A stretch of 64,000 bases of DNA from Reticulitermes lucifugus (Eukaryota > Arthropoda > Insecta > Blattodea > Rhinotermitidae), in NCBI GenBank assembly GCA_026260175.1, contig JAKCWW010000484.1, positions 3,892 through 67,891 on the forward strand. Direction: 5' to 3'. Shown here piece by piece: positions 35,233-45,299 of this stretch. Within the stretch, counting starts at the first letter, position 1; every line of letters begins with the position of its first letter. Position numbers and translations under genes: made by a program. Under the pieces are notes generated by a model. The model saw only the letters and a program-made list of their open reading frames with translations. It had not been told where the DNA came from and searched no databases.

Positions 35233-35673
35233 ACCGTCGTGCTTATTGTATAATCACCGTGCATTTTTCACAGTTATTGTTAAATCACCAACTGAATGCA
35301 CTATTTATTTTAAAAAACACTATATGGTTCCTTAACAATAATTGTGAAAAATGCACGGTGATTATAGTATAAAGTACGTTGATGCCAAACAAGCAAAAAT
35401 AATACACAAGTATAGGAACTTCAAGGAAAAACTGCTGAGGGCAAACGCGTCTATTTGGTTCAACAAAAAAGCATATATACAATGACCAATGTATAGACGT
35501 GTTTTTATACAAGCACGTTTTATGACACCCCTGAGGATGGCTTCATGAGGAAGCCGAAACATATGTAGGGTGTTTACCAAAATATTTTAAGGAACCATAT
35601 AGTGTTTTTAAAAATAAATAGTGCATTCAGTTGGTGATTTAACAATAATTTAACCGTCGTGCTTATTGTATAA
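35233..35673 (+). mobile_element. 399-bp hammerhead element with 21-bp target duplication
   Basis: The word ACCGTCGTGCTTATTGTATA plus A stands at 35,233-35,253 and again at 35,653-35,673. Between them, 35,254-35,652 begins with an inverted copy of the element's own end (TCACCGTGCATTTTTCAC...), followed by its reverse (GTGAAAAATGCACGGTGA, about 35,343), then a middle part, a hammerhead, and the end GTGCATTCAGTTGGTGATTT. Self-inverted ends and variable-length duplications fit Penelope-like elements. It lies 5' of the pogo transposase and is younger than it. Confidence 0.8.
35524..35574 (+). ncRNA. Type I hammerhead ribozyme motif, intact core
   Basis: Stem I ACACCC (35,525-35,530) pairs with GGGTGT (35,568-35,573), with a further G-U pair. 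CTGAGGA is at 35,531-35,537. Stem II GGCTTC (35,539-35,544) pairs with GAAGCC (35,550-35,555). GAAA is at 35,556-35,559, stem III ACATATGT at 35,559-35,566, and the cleavage-site A at 35,567. Compared with the 5.93-kb copy, stems I and II differ in sequence but keep pairing. Confidence 0.85.
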
Positions 35674-37149
35674 AGTTTCCAGCATTGTAGTTTTAAGAGT
35701 TTAAATTTAAGTCCTTAACGTATAAGTAGACAGTAAGAAATAATAAATATGCTCACTAAATTCCAAGCAGTTGCTTGCCGAAAATAAGTTACGTAGTTCA
35801 AGAGAGACACAAAACTCACAAAAGTATGTATAATGGCCAATCCAGTATAACGCAGCCATTTCAAATGACTGACGCTTTCAACGGCAGGAAACAGCAAACT
35901 ATTAATGCCCGTTAAGTGCTTCCCTCTACTATAGATCGTGAGAAACTTGCACTGTCCGATACCACCCGCTGTCCGGTACTATCCGACTTTCCCCTATACG
36001 TTTTACAGGCATCAGAAACACAAAGAACTCTTCTGCGAAAGCAACTTTGAGGAACACTACTATAAATCAAGGTTACACGTAAATTGTTCTGACCTTGCTA
36101 CGTTTCATTGTACATTACTTTTGTTCCTTGTCTATGTCCATGCGTAGAGTTTTGAGAAGAACACAAGATTTCGGAAAATGGATCTGGTGTAAGTTTGGGC
36201 AGGCAGATCTGGGTCTGATAGGAAGCTAGTCTTAGTGACTGGGTCCATGTTGTTACTTTACTATACACGAAGAAAGTGCAAAATTGAAGTCATTTTAACT
36301 GCCACAAAAATTGACTTCCTATGGAAGGTCGCGTTCTACTCATTCTTTGTGGATTAAGGTGGATTACTGATCAATGCATTGACAGAAGGAAGTCCGTATA
36401 AGGGTTCTTCGATCTGGAAATGATATTGACAATGCGTTGCACAAACACTGAAATCCGGAAGCTTTACCTTACTACTCGTGTTGGAAATCTCACTACCTAC
36501 TGTATAGAATGGAGCATTATGTCCATGAATATGAGGACCGTTTGCTCCTCCCTCTCCTAATGTTACATTTGTTTATGTCACCAAATGGCGTGTGTTGTCG
36601 AGATTAAATTAACAGTTCATGCGAAGTATCTTCGCTACAACAACTGAACGTCTAACACATGCGTAATGATAAAGGCACTGCGAATTGAAACATAAATAAT
36701 TTATTTGATGAGTCACATTACGTTATAGTTATGTGCCTGCTAACACACAAGTTCACTGTGGTTATCCAGCTTCCGAAATCTTGTATTTTACTCAAAATTC
36801 TACGCATGGACATATACAAGGAACAAAAGTAATGTACAATGAAAAATAGCAAGACCAGAACAATTTACGTGTAAACTTGATTTATAGTAGTGTTCCTCAA
36901 AGTTGCTTTCGCAGAAGAGTTCTTTGTGTTTCTAAAAACTGACGGATGCCTGTAAAACGTATATATTAAAATTTTAGTATCATTAAAATTTTATGTGAAT
37001 CTCAAATGAAAGGAAACTCTTAACACACTAAAATTAGTGTAATCGAAACTAATTTGTTCGTTTGGTCTTATATTGATTCTGATATTCTATATTACTTGCC
37101 ACACGCTTATTTAATTTTCACCTCTCACTCTGGGTTTTGATTTCTAAGT

Positions 37150-38950
37150 CTAAGCTATGTCCCCCCCCCTCGCTCTCTCTCTCTCATTTAACAGCCTAAC
37201 GATCTTGCTTAAAAATTAGTTCCTATTCTCCTACCAGTCTCGGTTCTGTTTTGTTCAGCTGGTTTTCCTATATAAATTTTATCCTATATGCAAGGGTACC
37301 TAAATTTATCAATTCTGTGTTTTCATAACCAGAGAGTAACTACCTGGCCGATCCCAGTGGCCGCGCGTTCTAAAGCGTGGGTCTGCGACCTCTCTCTTGC
37401 TGGGGTTGCGGGTTCGAATCCCGCCATTGGCATGGATGTCTGTCTCTTATCAGTGTTGTGTCTTGTCACAACACTGACAAGAGGTGTGAGGTCTCTGCGA
37501 CGGGCCGATCACTCGTCCAGAGGAGTCCTACCGAGTGTGGTGTGTCTGAGTGTGATCTCTAAATCTCAACGAGGAGGAGGCCTAGGCCCACTAGGGCTGT
37601 CGAGCCATAAAAAGATTAACTTTCTGAGTGATATTTCCTCCTCTACATTTAGCCACTTGTTCAGGAGCTCCTCTCTTCACTTTTTATTTTTGTGCATTTC
37701 AACAATAGACGAGTTTCATTCTGCCCCTCCCCACAAAGACGATACACCCACCTCCCCCATTCCTCTCAATTTCAAAACTCCCAACAGAGCCATGCTATAC
37801 GGCTTCTTTCGTTCATTGTGCAGCAGGATGTATACACCCCTCTTTCCAAGGAATGTTTTAGTTCCCCGTATAAAGATAGCGACCTCATTCTAGCTTACCA
37901 CCTCTGTCTTTCGATGTCGTTGCAACTGGTTTTAATAATAAGGCATATTGTTCTTATTCATATCCCTCCCGCGTCTAGCCATACATAACCCAGTTTATTT
38001 GTGTCTAGTTCTTCCTGTAATCTCCCTACCCAACTCTCCACCTTCGGCTGTCCAACCTGCCATTCGTAACACTGTCTCACTGGTTCCTCCTCCCTACTCT
38101 GTTGTACCATATCCCAGTATTTTGCATCAGAACTCAGTATCTTCCATCTCCTGCTTTCCCTTCGAAGCTCGCTCTCAGCTGCCCCGTTTGCCGCATTTCT
38201 AGGGATTCGTAACACTTTCTTACAGAATCACCCCTGTACCCCGTCCACTAATTCCCACAACAATCTACTCCCCAAATTTCCACCCCATATAACAACCTCG
38301 ATACACATATCATCTCAGATATTCTGTAGCATGTCTACCTTCCTGTCAGGCGTTCTCGTTAAGCATCTATTGATGGTTCCTACAGTTGTATTTCCAGTCG
38401 CTCTGATGCTTGCTTTTTGCTCCTCGTGCTTTCAAGTTTTTCTCCCATATATACAAATTAATTTACTACTTCAGCTTTTGCCCCTCCACGTACCACCGTT
38501 CATTCTTTTTAAGTTTTCCTCCTTTCTTGAATACCACCACTCTTGCTTTCTTGATATTACATTTTAAACTACAATTTTTACAGAATTTGCTATTTGGTCT
38601 ACCCATTTTTGTAAACAATTTATTGTAAAAGAACCCAATACTAGATCATCCGCGAATAATTACCCCGGTATCCTTTGCTGTCCCACTACTGGTGAGTATC
38701 TGTTTTCTTCTAGGATGTAGTTTATGGTATCGTCTATGAAAGTGTTAAACAGATACGGGCTCAGACTGCGGCCTTGCCTGTCGCCGATTTCTTGTGGTAC
38801 TGGTTCTGTTACTTCATTATGATGAAGTTATATTACCGTATGAAGAGTTCAGTCAATTATATCAAGTGCCTGACAGGGTAATCTGATAGACAACAGTTTG
38901 ATTTCTAGGTTTTATTCAGTGGGTATAGTCGCAATTTAAATTAAAATAAC
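37150..38950 (-). pseudogene. LINE reverse transcriptase to 3' end, split by a SINE
   Basis: Minus strand, in order: EVTEPVPQE and a GRSLSPYLFNTFIDDT block (RT motif with Q-G-x-S-L-S-P), then LFADDLVLGSF with the intact catalytic ADD (about 38,665). An RKEENLKRMNGGTW-like region follows, with WGGNLGSR near 38,255, then LRIPRNAANGAAESELRRES (38,212-38,150), WVGRLQEELD and LGYVWLDAGGI (to about 37,960). A broken IERQRWxARMRS block and the L-R-G-x-x-x...LLNKWLNVEEEISLR tail (near 37,640) come next. The frame then meets the SINE at 37,346-37,610 and resumes beyond it to about 37,150. Several stops (before LFADD, after K-I-V-V) and frameshifts make it dead. It is the only LINE here with RT motifs. 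Confidence 0.8.
37346..37610 (+). mobile_element. Full-length tRNA-derived SINE inside a LINE
   Basis: GCCGATCCCAGTGGCCGCGC, GGGTTCGAATCCCGCCATTG, CCAGAGGAGTCCTACCGAGT, GAGGAGGAGGCCTAGGCCC and TGTCGAGCCATA define a complete copy. Flanking AGAGTAACT and AGATTAACT may be a target duplication with one mismatch. A 10-bp hairpin CAGTGTTGTG/CACAACACTG lies in the body at about 37,451-37,476. Confidence 0.9.
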
Positions 38951-39008
38951 CAAACCTCCCGAAATAGTTCACGGTTCACTCTACTAGAACTACAGGAAAC
39001 GACAACAC

Positions 39009-39360
39009 GAAGAATATTTGTCAGACTTTACTGACGTCACATAAAACTTCTTATGAAGGATACGTATTGGACTTTACCGACCCATATAGAATATATGAAG
39101 GGCACTTGTTGGACTTCGATAACGCCACCTAAGACAACTTACGAAGGACATCCTTTTAATTTCACGGATGCCGCATAAAATAACACATGAAGAATATTTG
39201 TTTGACTTCAATGACGCCACACAAAAGAGCACACAAATGATATTTTTGGATTTCACTGATGCCACACAAAGTAACATACGAAGGATATTTGTTGGACTTG
39301 ACAGACACCGCATAAAATAAAGTGTGAAGAATAGTTATTGGCCCTGACCGAGACGGACAG
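39009..39360. repeat. 46-bp minisatellite, about 7.7 copies
   Basis: Units begin GAAGRATATTTGTTGGACTT and continue with a CACTGACGCCACATAAAA half. Starts are at 39,009, 39,055, 39,097, 39,143, 39,189, 39,235, 39,280 and 39,326, so spacing is 46 except for one 42 and one 45. Copies are diverged. Confidence 0.9.
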
Positions 39361-40124
39361 AGGGGGTTCTATCGAAACATGTTTACGTGCACAGGTTTGC
39401 TCTAAACGAAATTTAAATGTCGAACCTGAACGGTTGTTATTTTCACTATTACAGAACCTTCTGTAATGAAATATACCATAAAACTGCGCATCGTTAGGCA
39501 TATCTTCCTTAGATTAGTGCTACTGGTTCTACCTCCTTGTTTAGGGTGGAAGAATAAGCCACGCGCTATGAAGCGACTTAAAATTCTGTCCTGATAATGA
39601 AGGCAGAACTTTCATCCTAAAAGTTTGTAAAAGCTACCATACCACATTCGTCATATCCCAGAAGTCGATAGGCTTGTTATTAATTATTACCACCATGATA
39701 TCATATTTCACGTAGGAACATATAAGTTTGTGCTAAATGTTTGCCGAATGCGACTGTGCTGACAAAAAGTCTGCTTGTGTTACACAACAATTCCCAACAC
39801 GTAAGACGTAAGTGACATCGCTTGCGTGCAACCAGCTGCATCCCCTAGATGTTTCATGTGACACGTGGTGACATTAAAGTGAGGAAGTCGATCATGAGTT
39901 CCATTAGTACAATGACAACCATAATTTCCTTATCCTAACAACAGCGATGGGAAGAAGGGAAAGGGGTTGACGGTAGGACAAAAAGCGAGTCGGTTTGAAA
40001 CAAGAAAAACAATTCATAAAACAACCCCCCCCCCAATTTAGTGTGAAAGTTTACTAAAATTAATAACGTAATATCGCTGCGAAAACAAGTTGGTGACTGT
40101 ATTATATTCTTAGTTTTATACTGC
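39361..40124. other. No recognisable gene
   Basis: Nothing identifiable apart from a C10 run at about 40,025. Confidence 0.35.
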
Positions 40125-40914
40125 ATATAGCTGGATGCCGATCCCAGTGGCCGCGCGTTCTAAGGCGAGGGTCTACGGCTGCTCGCTTGCTGGGATTATG
40201 GGTTCGAACATGGATTCGATTTCCAGATTTCATCATCTACCCTCCGCAACGGCACAATGCAACTATATGGATCATCGGTCATATGATTAGTTATATTACC
40301 CACTCCGACACTCTATCACTACCAGACTATCTCGACTTCTTGCGACGATCAAGGTGGAAGGCACAACATTCCAATGATCAACACAAACATTACGGACGAT
40401 ATTTAGAGATCCTAGAATAACTGAAATAGACATAAATACAATGTATTTCCATATAATACAGGCAACGACCCGGAGAATACAGACGACAATCATACCAACA
40501 CTAGCACAGAAGTTCAGCTAACATACAACAAGATCGACGCATACCAACGCGACAAGACATCGCAGTCAAAGTAGTCAAAAAAAAGAGTCGACAACAAAGG
40601 TAAAATAATATACCTCATTCAAGCGACGACCTTTTATAACAATTAGATGTAAGCTGATTATGTTTGATCTGTAATATTGCTGCAAATAAAGAATTTTATA
40701 AAAAAAAATCCCGTCGGGGGAATGGATGTCTGTCTCTTGTGAGTGTTGTGTGTTGTCAGGTAGTCGTCTCTGCGGCGGGCTGGTCACTCGTCCAGAGGAG
40801 TCCTACCGAGTGTGGTGAGTGCAAAGTGTTCGATCGCGAAACCTGGAACAATGAGGAGGCCTAGGCCCCCTAGGGGCTGTCGAGCCATAGGGGGAAAAAA
40901 ATATAGCGGGATGC
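40125..40914 (+). mobile_element. SINE with 14-bp target duplication, split by an insertion
   Basis: The SINE head (GCCGATCCCAGTGGCCGCGC to GGGTTCGAA) spans 40,139-40,209. Its remainder (TCCCGTCGGGGGAATGGATG to GGGGCTGTCGAGCCATA) spans about 40,709-40,890. The flanks ATATAGCTGGATGC (40,125) and ATATAGCGGGATGC (40,901) differ at one base. Confidence 0.9.
40210..40708 (+). pseudogene. Poly(A)-ended LINE 3' end inserted in a SINE
   Basis: The insert breaks the SINE B box between GGTTCGAA and TCCCG. It ends GCAAATAAAGAATTTTAT followed by A8, so it has a polyadenylation signal and a poly(A) tail. The frame 40,222-40,420 reads ATIWIIGHMI, LPDYLDFLRRSRWKAQHSN and HKHYGRYLEIL before a stop, which resembles a retrotransposon C-terminus. 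The roughly 280 bases after the stop would be its 3' untranslated region. It could instead be another processed cDNA. No reverse transcriptase motif remains. Confidence 0.55.
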
Positions 40915-41560
40915 TCAAGTGTAACGACTGTGTACAATAATCTGCCATTTTATGGAAGGAATTGTACCTGATTTTACTATTAAAAGCAATAACTATTTCA
41001 AGCAATTTCCTTAGAGTTTTCTCACTGTTTGGTGAAGCAGGGATCGTAAATACATTTAACTTCGTAGAAATATCGGCAAAGAGCCGCAACATCGTAAATC
41101 AGGCGTCTGACTTATACGTTGGCAATTTACACTGCTGGCCCATCATGTAACAGAGAAATATTCCAGGTTCGTACAATCAGACAGCAGGGCAGTAACTGCA
41201 GCTGGATAGATGAGTTACTATACTGGTAGCATTCTTGATGAAGCATCGTTTAATCACTGCAGCCTGATTTATTCGTTTCTCTTTGTGATTATATTCGGAG
41301 ATATATTCGCATGAATGTAGACAGTTTTGGTCCCGAACTTATTTTCACTTTTATCTACACAGTTTCCGCAGGAATAACATTCATTTCATAAACTTTTTTC
41401 GTGAAAATATATTAAGCAGTCAGGTATCCGGATTCATAAAATTGTCATCTACAAAACATAGGCAGAGGAATTATCAGATTCCGGTAACGGTGAAGATAGA
41501 ACCAGTGGCTTCTTGAAACCCAAATGTTGCTTAAAATGTAATTGGGTAAGCTATAGACAA
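40915..41560. other. No recognisable gene
   Basis: Nothing identifiable. Confidence 0.35.
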
Positions 41561-41561
41561 C

Positions 41562-42093
41562 TAACTAACTAAGTAACTAGCTCCATGGAGCAGAGTCCTT
41601 CTTGAGAAGCTAGCAGGTCGTCAGCTAGTCAAGACATTCCCCGCGTTTTACAGAACCCGAAGGTTCATTACCACACTCACAACAGCCCGCCAGGCGTCCC
41701 TATCCTGAGCCACATCAATCCAGTCCATATCCCCCATCCCATTTCTTGAAGATCCATTTTAATATTATCCTCCCATCTACGCCTGGGTCTTCCNNNNNNN
41801 NNNNNNNNNNNNNNNNNNNNNNNNNNNNNNNNNNNNNNNNNNNNNNNNNNNNNNNNNNNNNNNNNNNNNNGTTCCTCGTTATGTAGTCTTCTCCACTCCC
41901 CTGTTACCTCGTCCCTCTCAGACCCAAATATCCTGCTCAGCACCCTATTCTCGAATACCCTCAGTCTATTTTGCTCCCTCAGTGTGAGAGAACAAGTTTC
42001 ACACCCATACAAAACAATAGGCAACATTATAGTTCTGTATATCTTAATCTTTGTATTTTTGGATAGCAAACTGGAAGACAGAAGATTATGCAC
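41562..42093 (-). pseudogene. LINE ORF2 tail with sequence gap
   Basis: Minus strand: LPIVLYGCETCSLTLREQNR, VFENRVLSRIFGSERDEVTG and RRLHNEE precede 77 N (41,794-41,870). After the gap come [20 protein letters not shown] and a tail ending in a (TTAG)n-like run near 41,562-41,580. The visible frame is open across the gap, making it the best-kept copy of the family at 2.8 kb. The CCATGGAGC 3' motif matches the remnant at 57.82 kb. Confidence 0.85.
41794..41870. other. Assembly gap (77 N)
   Basis: A run of N lies within the LINE tail, so the bases in between are unknown. Confidence 1.
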
Positions 42094-42099
42094 CGAATG

Positions 42100-42565
42100 A
42101 TAATAAGCATTAAATTCAAAATCTTCTCTTGTGAATTATACACAGATAAGTATACACTTGACGGATTTGTAAGAGATCTGTTTAACATACGCGTAAAATA
42201 AATTTATATTGGATTTGCTGTGTCTTTCTGTTTCAGTATTTAATGTCACAAAGTACTGAATGAATCTGGAATTAAATTGTTGTTAGATCTCTGCATTAAT
42301 CGAAATCATTTTTATTCATATCTGCAGTACATGAGCACTATATTATACGAAGCTCATGTCGAACGTACGCAGTTTTCTTAAAAACGCTCGCCAATACAAA
42401 TTCGTTATTTTTGTTCTTAAAATAAATGGAACAGAATATAATTTTCTTTGCTGTTCAATATTTCAAATATCCGATTTTACGCCATAGTACAACACTCGGT
42501 GATTATTAAACCTTTCACTTATTGAGTCAATAATAGTTCGAAAATAATTTGTGCCAGAACAAATA
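42100..42565. other. No recognisable gene
   Basis: Nothing identifiable. Confidence 0.35.
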
Positions 42566-42567
42566 GA

Positions 42568-42800
42568 GCATGGGTGTCCAACCCGCTGCCCGGTCCGCCA
42601 AGTTGTATTATGCGGCCCGCGGTAACATTTGTAAATTGTGTACAGACTACAAAACGTTCGGAATAATTTAGGCAATTAGGTATACCACTTTCTGTTATTT
42701 TTTTCCCACGTGCGGGTCGCGAGCCATCCCACAATATGGGGCGTGGCCCTTTGCCACGAAAAATTGGGAGATCAATGAAGTAGGGTATCCCCACACGCGT
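42568..42800 (+). mobile_element. hAT-like non-autonomous element, possible
   Basis: CATGGGTGTCCAACCCGCTG followed by TGCGGCCCGCGGTAACATTT resembles the common CAGGGGTGTCCAACCCGCGG ends of hAT derivatives. A second GC-rich block GTGCGGGTCGCGAGCCATCC and GGGTATCCCCACACG may be the far end. No duplication was verified. Confidence 0.4.
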
Positions 42801-43780
42801 AACAGGCAGCATATACGAAAACGTAATTTAGACAAGGACGCGTTTTCCAGGAACACATTAATTCGCTAAGAACTGCCTGCATTTATGTATGCAATAAACT
42901 GATATCAGGACCAATGGGTCAGGTACATCGCACAGACTCGTACGAGTACTCCTCCGTAAAAGACGTGTTCAGTCTCCTGTATACGAAAACAAATGCTTGT
43001 TCATCTTATAGTCCCTTCTGAAAAATAATTTCAAAGTGCGTATATAATGTTTCTCTGTTGAAAAGACACAAACATGTATCCCTGTATGGAATGTACAAAA
43101 CACGACCTTACGTTTCAGTGCAATGCTTCTCTTCCCGCTTCGCCTTTGCTTTTGTTGTGGCCTCTCTTTTGGAGGTAAACAAAATTGTTTATCTTCTTTC
43201 TGTTCGAATTTATTTAGACAACTAAATATATGAGGCGCAGCACTGAAAGTGTAACGTATATATTTATCCTACAATTAATTTAAACTGCATTTTTTATTGA
43301 CCGTGAAAATTTGGGGCACAACTTATTTGTGTACGCAGTTTGCAGAATCCTGTTTTTCACCCATGACTAACACACATTTATTTGGACGCAAGAAAAGTGT
43401 ATGCAATTTTATTTCCTCAAATATACTGGTCAGTAATACACAACATGGTTTGCCGAGGGATATAGAGGGCATTTAATATTTATACCCCACACCGCTGTCT
43501 TTATAACTTTTATGCCAAAACCAGTGTTTTAAGGTAACTCACATATACTGTATTACCAGACCCTGAAGTTTCCAAACGGTTAGTTTCAAAGCTCGCCATT
43601 TGACATCCTGTGGCAGTATCAACCACATTTCAGTTCCTAAAATCCTCCATAATTTATCGTTATCCATCTTCAAATTGTGGGTTTATCAAGAGGATTCCCG
43701 TCCAAAATCTCTTTGAATTTCTCATATTTTCCCCTCCTAGCCCAGCCAACTGCAGCGTTCTGAATTCAGTATATTAAAAA
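42801..43780. other. No recognisable gene
   Basis: Nothing identifiable. Confidence 0.35.
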
Positions 43781-43789
43781 TACTAGGTG

Positions 43790-43905
43790 ACCTGCTCGTT
43801 TAGCGAAGTCCTTCGTCAATGCGGCTCCAAATGGTACGCATAATTCATCTTTCTCAGAACCTAACATTTCTCTGAGCACTTTATTTTGAACTATTTTAAT
43901 TTATG
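43790..43905 (-). mobile_element. Short LINE tail relic
   Basis: QNKVLREMLGSEKDEL on the minus strand matches the E-N-x-V-L-R-x-I-F-G-S-E-R-D-E block. The flanks are unrecognisable. Confidence 0.4.
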
Positions 43906-44770
43906 TCCAGACTAATATGAAACAAGTGGTAAAGTTATTGTTATGTACATCCGGTTTTTCGGGGTTTTAAAAGTTAATTTTATAATAACGGTGTAGAATT
44001 TGTATATGAAGAAGTTCCAGAGCTCCAGACGCCAACATTTCCATATGAATCTGCACACAGGAATGAGGCGGACGGCTGAAATTAATTTAGTGTTCACCTA
44101 AGCGCCTGAAATTCAAATTAATGGAACACCTCCATTGCCTCTGGTCGCTCTTTCACGCTCCTCAGCTCGGATATATAAAGATTACACCACTGTTACACTG
44201 ACCTAATTTTCTGCTTTATCCCCATTTTCACATTCTAATTAAAACTATAAACTAAAATATGCATTCTTCTGGATTAAAGTATTATATTTTTAGGAGTATT
44301 AAAGATGCTGTTCATAGCCAACATTGGCTAATGGATAAATTTAATTATAATATAAGCAAATTTTGTGCTGTACACCCTGAATATTTCGTCCTTTTCTGCC
44401 GTAAGGGTCGCTTTTGCATATTAAAACTTAAATTGGATATTAGCCAGACTTTCACTCAGTAGGGTTCCTGTTTCTACGTGTAGCATAATCGCAGAGTGTC
44501 GTACAGACATTCAGTTACGATAGTCTGTACCTTACTGGTCTGAATGTGAACAGCTCCGTAAGCCTGAAGCAAGTTTAAAAAACAACGCGAAATATATCTC
44601 ATAAATAAATGATTCCGAAATTTAAAATTTATTTTTCCACAAAACTTTGATTAATGCATGTAAAGCCACTAATAATATCCTGTCCCTGTTATAATGCGTG
44701 TATAGTCTGACTGAGTACTGAAGGCGGAAGGTAACTTTCCCTACTTCACATTTCAGCGTATCCGAATAGT
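43906..44770. other. No recognisable gene
   Basis: Nothing identifiable. Confidence 0.3.
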
Positions 44771-45295
44771 ATGCAATTTCCATCCCAAACACTTCCACAC
44801 CTTCCGTACAATCACAGCGTAATTACTAATAAAAAGAGATTGAAAACCGTGTACTCTGTGATGGAGTATGCCGATTTTGTCAAGGTGTTCTTAAGTTTCA
44901 AAATGTCGTATGGTTTTGCGATACACGTTTATATTAAGTTTGCCATCGTTGAACCAGCGCAGTCTATAGACCACCACGATATTTCAAATACTATTGATAG
45001 CAAATCCGCGATCACGGTTGCGGAAACAGCAATTAGTGACGTGTCATCTTGTTCAGTTTTTCCAGTTTTCTACGTGAAAAGAGCACTCAGATTATTGGCC
45101 ACAAAAATGTTCGACATTTCTGTTCTTATTTTTGGTTTATTTATCTATGTTTATTCATCATCACACTGTCCTTTTTACATACTAGGTAATAGTGTGTTCT
45201 ATACTGCGTACTTACTATACCGATTTTCTTCAGTTTTAGTTTTTATTGAACTTCAGAGCCTTGAAAATAGAAAGTGGCGGAGTTGCTATAGATGA
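44771..45295 (+). CDS. Uncharacterised 174-codon open frame
   Basis: The longest frame in the window without transposon similarity. I recognise no domain. The N-terminal 60 residues are mixed. A hydrophobic stretch is seen at about residues 118-128 (ISVLIFGLFIYVY) and another aromatic-rich segment at about 140-160 (VFYTAYLLYRFSSVLVFIE), so it would be membrane-associated if translated. There is no signal peptide, no nearby exon and no evident promoter. The A-T rich composition is like its surroundings. Chance is a serious alternative. Confidence 0.15.
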   Translation: MQFPSQTLPHLPYNHSVITNKKRLKTVYSVMEYADFVKVFLSFKMSYGFAIHVYIKFAIVEPAQSIDHHDISNTIDSKSAITVAETAISDVSSCSVFPVFYVKRALRLLATKMFDISVLIFGLFIYVYSSSHCPFYILGNSVFYTAYLLYRFSSVLVFIELQSLENRKWRSCYR

Positions 45296-45299
45296 ACCA

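Larger units (their letters stand above)
32866..35997 (-). mobile_element. pogo/jerky-type DNA transposon
   Basis: The right end, read inward, is TAGGGGAAAGTCGGATAGTA then CCGGACA. The left end carries GTCGGGTAGTACCGGACAC but lacks the outermost bases. The same word recurs subterminally at 33,063 and as a tandem relative at the right (35,957-35,988). Repeated subterminal words are typical of transposase binding sites. It holds the transposase remnant and a later 399-bp insertion. Confidence 0.8.
32730..37120. mobile_element. Fold-back element split by a pogo-like transposon
   Basis: The outer arm segment 32,770-32,865 is inverted at 36,980-37,100 (shared GCCAAACGAACAAA-like, CTTTCATTTGAGATT and AAAATTTTAA). 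The inner arm segment 35,998-36,175 is inverted at 36,775-36,970 (shared ACACAAAGAACTC, GCAACTTTGAGGAACACTA and TGTACATTACTTTTGTTCC). Joining the outer and inner arm parts at a TA gives one arm of about 270-300 bp, so the pogo element lies inside the left arm. The central loop (36,176-36,775) has no recognisable gene. Confidence 0.75.

Noticed and set aside
37160-37185. C run followed by (CT)n as a CRISPR or regulatory array
   Set aside because: It is a simple low-complexity tail at the LINE 3' end.
37288-37893. 201-codon open frame
   Set aside because: It reads through the SINE on the plus strand and then antisense to the LINE tail.
39074-39313. Cysteine-rich 79-codon frame with internal repeats
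   Set aside because: The repeats come from the 46-bp minisatellite, whose period is not a multiple of three.
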